Source: an uncultured Clostridia bacterium (GTDB lineage: Bacteria; Bacillota; Clostridia; TANB77; CAG-508). From it: DNA of 10,867 nt. The translations under genes and the position numbers were made by a program. Of this stretch, positions 5,923 to 10,867 are shown in pieces. The stretch spans positions 1 through 10,867 of the forward strand of contig CALXVO010000034.1 of the NCBI GenBank assembly GCA_944392065.1. Direction: 5' to 3'. The first letter of the stretch is position 1, and each line of letters opens with the position of its first letter. The notes below the pieces were generated by a model. The model was given only the letters and a program-made list of their open reading frames with translations, had not been told where the DNA came from and searched no databases.

Positions 5923-7290
5923 TTGAAAAAGAAAATCATTGTTATCTCTAGTATAATAGCAATATTTATAATAGTTTTTATTGTGATTTTTACTGTACTT
6001 AATTCTAGTAAAAGCGAAAATGCTGTAGAAGGAACAAAATTATTAAATGGAATGCTACTCTCTTCTACTTTTCCAGATAGTTATGAACCATATATAAAAG
6101 AACTAAAAAAGAAATATTCAAATTGGGAATTTAAAGCTTTATATACCAATTTAGACTGGGATTATGTAATTGATAATGAAAATGTTTTTGGCAAAAACCT
6201 AGTACCGAAATCATATAGTGATAGCTGGAAAAATACTACTCCAGGAGAATATAATGTGGAAGTAGATAGTGGTTGGGTAGATTCTTCACGAGAAGCGGTA
6301 GAATTTGCAATGGATCCTAGAAATTTTTTAAATTATGTACGAATTTTTCAATTTGAAGAATTATCATATAATGCAAACACGAATACAACATCAAGTATTG
6401 AAAAAATTTTATATGGCACAGAATTTTATAATAAAATTGTAGAATACAAAAATTCTAGTGGCAACAACATTGTTACAAATAAAAAATATTCAGAACTTAT
6501 ATTGTCTGCAGCTAAATCCTCTGGAGTAAGTAGCTTCCATTTAGCTTCAAGAATAAAACAAGAGGTGGGTCCTTTTTTATCACATAGTTCAATTAGTGGT
6601 ACGGTACAAGGGTATGAAGGACTGTATAATTTCTATAATATTGGTGCGACAAGTTCTTCAGAACCGATGGGTGCTATAAAAAATGGATTACAATATGCAA
6701 AAGATGGAAAAGGAGCTTCTACTGCTATTAAAAATAAATATTTAATTCCATGGAATACCAAAGAAAGAGCCATTACTGGAGGAGCAATATTTATTGGTTC
6801 AAGCTATATCAATCAAGGGCAAAATTCCATTTATCTTCAAAAATTTCATGTGTATGATACAAATAATAGTGAATTATTCTGGCATCAATATATGACAAAT
6901 GTATTAGCTCCTTATAGCGAATCCAAACTAATCTACAATGGATATGCCAATAGCGATTTACTAAGTTCTTCTATGTCATTTGTAATTCCAATATATGAAA
7001 ATATGCCAGATTTGCCTTGTACAAGCCCAGCTATATCTGCAAATGATTTTTCATCCGATAATACAAAGGTTTTTGCAAATGTAGAAACAAGTTTAAATGT
7101 AAGAACAGGGCCAGGTACCTCTTATGAAACTCTTACTAGTATACAAGGAGGCACTCTAATGACTAGAATTGCAAAAGGAAAACAAAAAGGGGAATTGTGG
7201 GATAGAGTTATACTACAAAACGGTATTGTCCGGATATGTCTTCCAAAGCTATGTAGAAGAAGTACAAGAAATCGAAGTAGAAAAAATTAG
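5923..7290 (+). CDS. GH73-type N-acetylglucosaminidase with SH3b domain, N-terminal part before a frameshift
   Basis: This frame gives 455 residues, of which about 436 are genuine. It has a lysine-led hydrophobic signal/anchor (1-27) and a region found in LytD-like autolysins (about 50-150, including LDWDYVIDNE and MDPRNFLNY). The glucosaminidase domain follows (about 185-330), with the likely catalytic Glu214 in LASRIKQEVG, then YNFYNIGA and GGAIFIGSSYIN. An SH3b domain (about 384 onward) contains NVRTGPGTSYETL. The enzyme would cleave the N-acetylglucosaminyl bond of peptidoglycan. At 7230-7231 an extra C shifts the frame; after it the translation (RICLPKLCRRSTRNRS) is nonsense, while the SH3b domain continues in another frame. 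AAAGGAGG at 5907-5914 sets the TTG start at 5923. With the extra base removed, one 761-residue protein results. Confidence 0.85.
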   Translation: MKKKIIVISSIIAIFIIVFIVIFTVLNSSKSENAVEGTKLLNGMLLSSTFPDSYEPYIKELKKKYSNWEFKALYTNLDWDYVIDNENVFGKNLVPKSYSDSWKNTTPGEYNVEVDSGWVDSSREAVEFAMDPRNFLNYVRIFQFEELSYNANTNTTSSIEKILYGTEFYNKIVEYKNSSGNNIVTNKKYSELILSAAKSSGVSSFHLASRIKQEVGPFLSHSSISGTVQGYEGLYNFYNIGATSSSEPMGAIKNGLQYAKDGKGASTAIKNKYLIPWNTKERAITGGAIFIGSSYINQGQNSIYLQKFHVYDTNNSELFWHQYMTNVLAPYSESKLIYNGYANSDLLSSSMSFVIPIYENMPDLPCTSPAISANDFSSDNTKVFANVETSLNVRTGPGTSYETLTSIQGGTLMTRIAKGKQKGELWDRVILQNGIVRICLPKLCRRSTRNRSRKN

Positions 7291-8209
7291 TTTATCTCTG
7301 GATAAATCCACCATAAATAAAGGCGAAAAAATACAATTAAAAACCACAATTACACCAGATGATGCTGTGGATAAAAGTTTAAAATTTACTTCAGACAATA
7401 CAAATGTTGCAACCATTAGTTCAGACGGATATATATTAGGAGTGGGTGCTGGTACGGCTAAGATAACAGCTACTGCAAGCAATGGTGTAAATAGTTCTAT
7501 AAATATAACTGTATATAGTCCAGTAACAGATTTAATTGTAAGTACTAATAATTGTGTACTTCAAATAGGAGAAGAGTTTATATTAAATGCTAGTGTATTA
7601 CCAGAAGATGCAAGTAATAAAGATATTTCGTTTGAATCTGAAAATGCCGAAATTGTAACAGTAGATTCAAGTGGTAAGTTAATAGGTGTTGCAGAAGGGA
7701 AAACAAACATAATAGTTAGAACAGATGAGGGTAATATTTCTAAAAAAGTAGAAATAACAGTAATAAAAAAATTGGCTGAAGGCGAAATTGTCTTTGATAA
7801 CAATTTACAAGTAAATGCAAATGAAATAACAGGCTTAGAAAATAAAAATAATACAGTAGATAACTTTTTGCAAAAAATTAAAACAAATTATACAGTAGAA
7901 ATATACAATACAAGTGGAGAAAAAATAGATGGCAGTTCATTAATTGGAACAGGTAGTAGTGTTAAAATTCTAGATAATAATGCTTTGGTTATGGAATATA
8001 ATGTAATAATGTATGGAGACGTTAATGGAGATGGAAAAATTAACAGTATTGATTTACTTCTATTACAAAGACATATTTTAGAAATAAAAAAATTAGATGG
8101 AGTGTTTGTAAAGGCTGGTAATGTAAGAAAAAATGGTAAAAATCCAAATTCAGTAGATTGCTTATTAATACAAAGGCATATACTTGGGCTTCAAAATTTA
8201 GAACAGTAA
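7232..8209 (+). CDS. C-terminal part of the glucosaminidase: Big_2 domains and type I dockerin
   Basis: This is the continuation of the preceding gene after its one-base frameshift. No start with a ribosome binding site exists here; a TTG at 7169 in this frame precedes the break and has none. It begins GYVFQSYVEEV, completing the SH3b domain. Two bacterial Ig-like group 2 domains follow: ISLSLDKSTINKGEKIQL to SINITV, and LIVSTNNCVLQIGEEF to VEITVI. A pre-dockerin module (ANEITGLENKNNTVDNFL, TYTV-like strands) comes next. The C-terminal dockerin (8015 to about 8200) has a perfect first calcium loop, GDVNGDGKINSIDLLLLQRH. The second repeat (GNVRKNGKNPNSVDCLLIQR) has lost its first loop aspartates. 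The dockerin should bind a cohesin; candidates lie on both sides. Confidence 0.85.
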   Translation, partial: GYVFQSYVEEVQEIEVEKISLSLDKSTINKGEKIQLKTTITPDDAVDKSLKFTSDNTNVATISSDGYILGVGAGTAKITATASNGVNSSINITVYSPVTDLIVSTNNCVLQIGEEFILNASVLPEDASNKDISFESENAEIVTVDSSGKLIGVAEGKTNIIVRTDEGNISKKVEITVIKKLAEGEIVFDNNLQVNANEITGLENKNNTVDNFLQKIKTNYTVEIYNTSGEKIDGSSLIGTGSSVKILDNNALVMEYNVIMYGDVNGDGKINSIDLLLLQRHILEIKKLDGVFVKAGNVRKNGKNPNSVDCLLIQRHILGLQNLEQ

Positions 8210-8255
8210 TTAAAAACTATATTCATAGAAGATAAAAGTATACTATTCAAAATCC

Positions 8256-8328
8256 GTTCCATCTTGCTGGCACATATATTTTGTATTCTCCATGTATTCG
8301 AATAAAAAATATATGTGCCACGTGGAAC
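8256..8328 (+). repeat. Long near-perfect inverted repeat (73 nt)
   Basis: GTTCCA (8256-8261) pairs with TGGAAC (8323-8328). GGCACATATATTTT (8269-8282) pairs perfectly with AAAATATATGTGCC (8306-8319), and TATTC (8284-8288) with GAATA (8300-8304). That is 25 base pairs with one asymmetric internal loop. There is no T-run after it on the plus strand, so it is not a standard terminator. It could be a small RNA, an operator-like cruciform or a processing site between the dockerin and cohesin genes. Confidence 0.7.
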
Positions 8329-8392
8329 TACATAAACAGATTAATAATCTTACTGTTCTTTTTAGTATATAAATTAAGCAAGGAGAAAAATC

Positions 8393-9637
8393 ATGAAAAA
8401 AAGAATTATAATTTCATTTAACTTAATATTAATATTGCTTTTTACAATTTTTTGTACAAATAGTTTGGCTGAATCTGAAATTGATTTAATTGCAAGTAAA
8501 AATAATGTAGCAGTTGATGAAGAATTTAATGTTACTGTAAATGCAAATAATAAAGCCATTGCAGCATATACTATTTGGATATATTTTGATAATGAAAAAG
8601 TAGATTGCATATTAAATGAAAATAGCTTAAATGCAATAGATAATAGAGTAATTTATACTTGGATTTCAGAAACAGGAAGAAATGAAAATTTAAATGAATT
8701 AGTTCAAATTACATTTAAAGCAAAACAAGAAGGAATTGCATCCTTTTCTATCATTGGAGAGTTCTACAATGAAAACGGCGAAACAATGGATATAAAATAT
8801 AATCAAGTTGAGGTAGAAATAGGAGAAAATTATTTAGTAGATGCACAAGCAGAGAATGAAAAATTAGAAAATTCAAGCCAAGTTATAAGTGATAATAATG
8901 CAAAACTTAAAATAATGAGATTAAACGAGGAAGGTGTAAATCCTAATTTTAATCAAGATATAAACGAATATTACCTTATAGTGAATGAAAACACAGAAAA
9001 GTTAGATGTAACTGCAATTCCTGAGAATGATGAAGCAGAAGTAAAAATAAGTGGAAATGATAATTTAAAAAACGGATTGAACAAAATTAAAATAACTGTT
9101 ACATCAAAAGATAAAACTAATACTGAAGAATATGTAATAAATGTTACAAAAACAAATAACAAAAAAGATGCTAATGCAGATTTAGAGACTTTAGCAGTAG
9201 AGAATTATACATTATCTCCAGATTATCAAAATATTGTGACAAATTATACACTAGAAATTGCAAATACAACTGAAAAATTAAATATATTAGCAATTCCCCA
9301 GAGCGAAAATGCAAAAGTACAAATACAAGGAAATGAAAATTTAAAAATAGGACAAAATCAAGTAATAATTACAGTTACAGCAGCTAACGAAATCACCAAT
9401 AAAAAATATATTATTGATGTACACAGAAGAAATGAAGAAGAAGAGACCGAGTATGCTAAACAACAAAAAAATATAGTAGAAGAGGCAAATGAAGTATTAG
9501 AGGGAATAAGTAATGAAACAAACACAGGCAATACAGAAGAAATAAATACAAAAAATAGCGTTTTTATGATAGTAGGAATAATATTATCTATAATAGTAAT
9601 TGGAATAGTGATTATCAGAATTAGGAGAGAAGGTTAA
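8393..9637 (+). CDS. Membrane-anchored cohesin protein with two cadherin-like domains
   Basis: The 414-residue protein has a signal peptide (KKR, hydrophobic core, cleavage near SLA at residue 26). A cohesin-type beta domain follows (about 28-145, with VDEEFNVTVNANN, AAYTIWIYFDNEKV, LVQITFKAKQEGIASFSI). Two tandem cadherin-like beta-sandwich repeats (about 171-253 and 263-346) share internal wording: TEKLDVTAIPENDEAEV versus TEKLNILAIPQSENAKV, and KNGLNKIKITVTS versus KIGQNQVIITVTA. A charged linker, a C-terminal membrane helix (390-410) and an RIRREG tail complete it. There is no LPXTG motif, so it would stay in the membrane with the cohesin outside. Its place next to the dockerin enzyme makes it a likely docking partner. 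AAGGAG at 8380-8385 sets ATG 8393. Cys21 is not in a proper lipobox. Confidence 0.82.
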   Translation: MKKRIIISFNLILILLFTIFCTNSLAESEIDLIASKNNVAVDEEFNVTVNANNKAIAAYTIWIYFDNEKVDCILNENSLNAIDNRVIYTWISETGRNENLNELVQITFKAKQEGIASFSIIGEFYNENGETMDIKYNQVEVEIGENYLVDAQAENEKLENSSQVISDNNAKLKIMRLNEEGVNPNFNQDINEYYLIVNENTEKLDVTAIPENDEAEVKISGNDNLKNGLNKIKITVTSKDKTNTEEYVINVTKTNNKKDANADLETLAVENYTLSPDYQNIVTNYTLEIANTTEKLNILAIPQSENAKVQIQGNENLKIGQNQVIITVTAANEITNKKYIIDVHRRNEEEETEYAKQQKNIVEEANEVLEGISNETNTGNTEEINTKNSVFMIVGIILSIIVIGIVIIRIRREG

Positions 9638-9673
9638 TATTAATTAATGATAAAGTAGACATAAAACCAGTTA

Positions 9674-9702
9674 TTGACTAATTTTCCATTATATGCTATA
9701 AT
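9674..9702 (+). promoter_or_regulatory. Sigma-A promoter of ppaC
   Basis: TTGACT (9674-9679) and TATAAT (9697-9702) are 17 bases apart, close to consensus, giving a leader of about 43 bases before the ATG. A TTGACA at 9710-9715 lies downstream but has no matching -10 box. Confidence 0.8.
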
Positions 9703-9752
9703 ATAATAGTTGACACAAGATAACTTTATTTAAAAAAACGGGGGTATAATAT

Positions 9753-10676
9753 ATGGATAAAATGAATTTTGTTTTTGGACACAAAAAACCAGATACGGAC
9801 TCAATAGCTTCTGCAATATCAATGGCAAATTTACAAACAAATATGGGAGAATATTCAGAAAGTTTTAGACTCGGAAATGTAAATAGAGAAACTGAATATG
9901 CATTAAAAACATTTGGTGTTAAAACACCAGAATTATTAGATAAATTAGATGAAAATAGTAATGTAATAATGGTTGACTCAAATGAATTTGACCAAAGTGC
10001 AGAAGGTATAGAAAATGCAAATATAAAAATGATAGTAGACCACCATAGATTAAATCTACAAACATCAAATCCAGTATTTTGTATGGTAGAGCCAGTAGGT
10101 TGTACTTCTACTATTTTATATAAATTATATAAACAAAACGATATAGATATTAAACCAGAGATGGCAGGTTTAATGCTTAGCGCTATTGTATCAGATACTT
10201 TATTATTTAAATCACCAACATGTACTGAGCAAGATAAACTAGTAGCAAGTAGATTATCTAGTATAGCAGGAATTAGTATGTATGATTATGGACTTAAGAT
10301 GTTAAAAGCTGGTACAGATTTAGATGGCTATACAGCTGAAGAAATAATTAATACAGATTCAAAACCATTTGATAAAAATGGTATAAAATTTGTAATATCG
10401 CAAATAAACAGTGCAGATGTTGATAGTGTATTAGAAAAACAAAAAGATTTAGAACATGCTATAGAAAATGAAATATTATTAAATAATTTAGATTGTTATA
10501 TATTCTTAGTAACAGATATTTTGGAAGCATCTTCAAAAGCAATAGTTTTAGGAAATAGAAGAGATATATTTGAAAAAGCATATGTAACAAAGTTATGCAA
10601 CAATATTGCTATATTAAATGGAGTTGTTTCAAGAAAGAAACAAGTACTTCCAAAAATATTAGAGGTAATAAACTAA
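9753..10676 (+). CDS. ppaC: Manganese-dependent inorganic pyrophosphatase (family II)
   Basis: The 307-residue cytoplasmic enzyme hydrolyses pyrophosphate to two phosphates, pulling biosynthetic reactions forward. The DHH domain has metal ligands His10, Asp14 and Asp16 in GHKKPDTDS, Asp75 in VIMVDSNE, His97 in the IVDHHR motif, and Asp148 in AIVSDT. The C-terminal DHHA2 domain carries DILEASSKAIVLG and the substrate-binding SRKKQ near residue 293. Length matches the family (about 309) and there is no regulatory CBS insertion. The GGGGG ribosome binding site at 9740-9744 supports ATG 9753. It has its own promoter and a terminator hairpin after it, so it is probably monocistronic and unrelated to the surface genes before it. 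Confidence 0.95.
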   Translation: MDKMNFVFGHKKPDTDSIASAISMANLQTNMGEYSESFRLGNVNRETEYALKTFGVKTPELLDKLDENSNVIMVDSNEFDQSAEGIENANIKMIVDHHRLNLQTSNPVFCMVEPVGCTSTILYKLYKQNDIDIKPEMAGLMLSAIVSDTLLFKSPTCTEQDKLVASRLSSIAGISMYDYGLKMLKAGTDLDGYTAEEIINTDSKPFDKNGIKFVISQINSADVDSVLEKQKDLEHAIENEILLNNLDCYIFLVTDILEASSKAIVLGNRRDIFEKAYVTKLCNNIAILNGVVSRKKQVLPKILEVIN

Positions 10677-10711
10677 AACACTTGAAATTTAATTCATTTT
10701 TTGGTAAGATA

Positions 10712-10755
10712 AATAAGTCTAGTAATGAAGTTGTCATTACAAGACTTATTATACT
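10712..10755 (+). terminator. Terminator hairpin after ppaC
   Basis: AATAAGTCT (10712-10720) pairs with AGACTTATT (10742-10750) and GTAATGA (10722-10728) with TCATTAC (10734-10740), with a single A/A mismatch between them and a five-base loop. The downstream T-run is weak (ATTATACTTAT), so termination efficiency is uncertain, but the 16-bp stem is clear. Confidence 0.65.
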
Positions 10756-10794
10756 TATATAATAAAATTATAATTTACTAAAAAAGTATTAAAT

Positions 10795-10867
10795 GCCGAT
10801 GTGGCGGAACTGGCAGACGCACCAGACTCAAAATCTGGCGGGAAACCATGTGGGTTCGAGTCCCACC
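10795..10867 (+). tRNA. tRNA-Leu (anticodon CAA), 3' end cut by window
   Basis: The acceptor strand GCCGATG (10795-10801) starts the gene. The D-arm region with GGCAGACGC follows, then an anticodon stem CCAGA/TCTGG around the loop CTCAAAA, giving anticodon CAA (codon UUG). A long type II variable arm (CGGGAAACCATGTG region) identifies leucine. The T-arm GTGGG/CCCAC with TTCGAGT is complete; only the 3' acceptor strand is beyond the window. Confidence 0.93.

Noticed and set aside
7225..7240. Programmed ribosomal frameshift in the glucosaminidase gene
   Set aside because: No slippery heptamer or downstream pseudoknot is evident; a simple extra C explains it better.
8393..8470. Lipoprotein signal on the cohesin protein (Cys21)
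   Set aside because: The residues before the cysteine (FTIF) do not fit a lipobox; a normal signal peptidase I site follows at SLA.

Overview
The window is very AT-rich and reads with the standard code. It holds a sporulation sigma-K gene, a manganese-dependent pyrophosphatase, strong GGAGG-type ribosome binding sites and sortase/LPXTG surface proteins. It most likely comes from an anaerobic, spore-forming Clostridia-type Firmicute, possibly an uncultured gut lineage. No species can be named from sequence alone.

Left part (1-2213). The window opens inside a U32-family peptidase/tRNA hydroxylation gene. A consensus promoter follows, then two tandem ~50-nt RNA repeats, a terminator hairpin and a 26-codon frame resembling the start of a ToxN/AbiQ/CptN-type toxin. 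This is the architecture of a type III toxin-antitoxin locus whose toxin is cut short. On the minus strand lie a DUF368 membrane protein (polyprenyl-phosphate translocase family) broken by two frameshifts, and an intact Phd/YefM-like antitoxin followed by only the first ~26 codons of its RelE/ParE toxin. The region is thus a small graveyard: two toxin-antitoxin loci have lost their toxin and kept their antitoxin.

Middle (2214-3724). A divergent intergenic region carries an outward promoter for the antitoxin and a possible sigma-E-like promoter for sigK. sigK is complete, with a pro-sequence and no intervening element. It is followed, in the same frame, by a DnaQ-like exonuclease fragment lacking its first catalytic motif. 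A large terminator hairpin closes this part.

Right-centre (3774-9637). Four surface genes sit together: a secreted cohesin-like protein with an LPKTG cell-wall anchor; a sortase with all three catalytic residues; a membrane-anchored/secreted GH73 N-acetylglucosaminidase with SH3b, two Big_2 domains and a C-terminal type I dockerin (broken by one inserted base); and a second cohesin-like protein with two cadherin-like domains and a C-terminal membrane anchor. Together they suggest a cell-surface system in which a peptidoglycan hydrolase is docked by its dockerin onto wall- or membrane-anchored cohesins. This is a cellulosome-like arrangement applied to the cell's own wall. The gaps between these genes contain several strong, unexplained RNA hairpins.

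Right end (9674-10867). A consensus sigma-A promoter drives ppaC, followed by a hairpin terminator. A tRNA-Leu(CAA) runs off the window edge.
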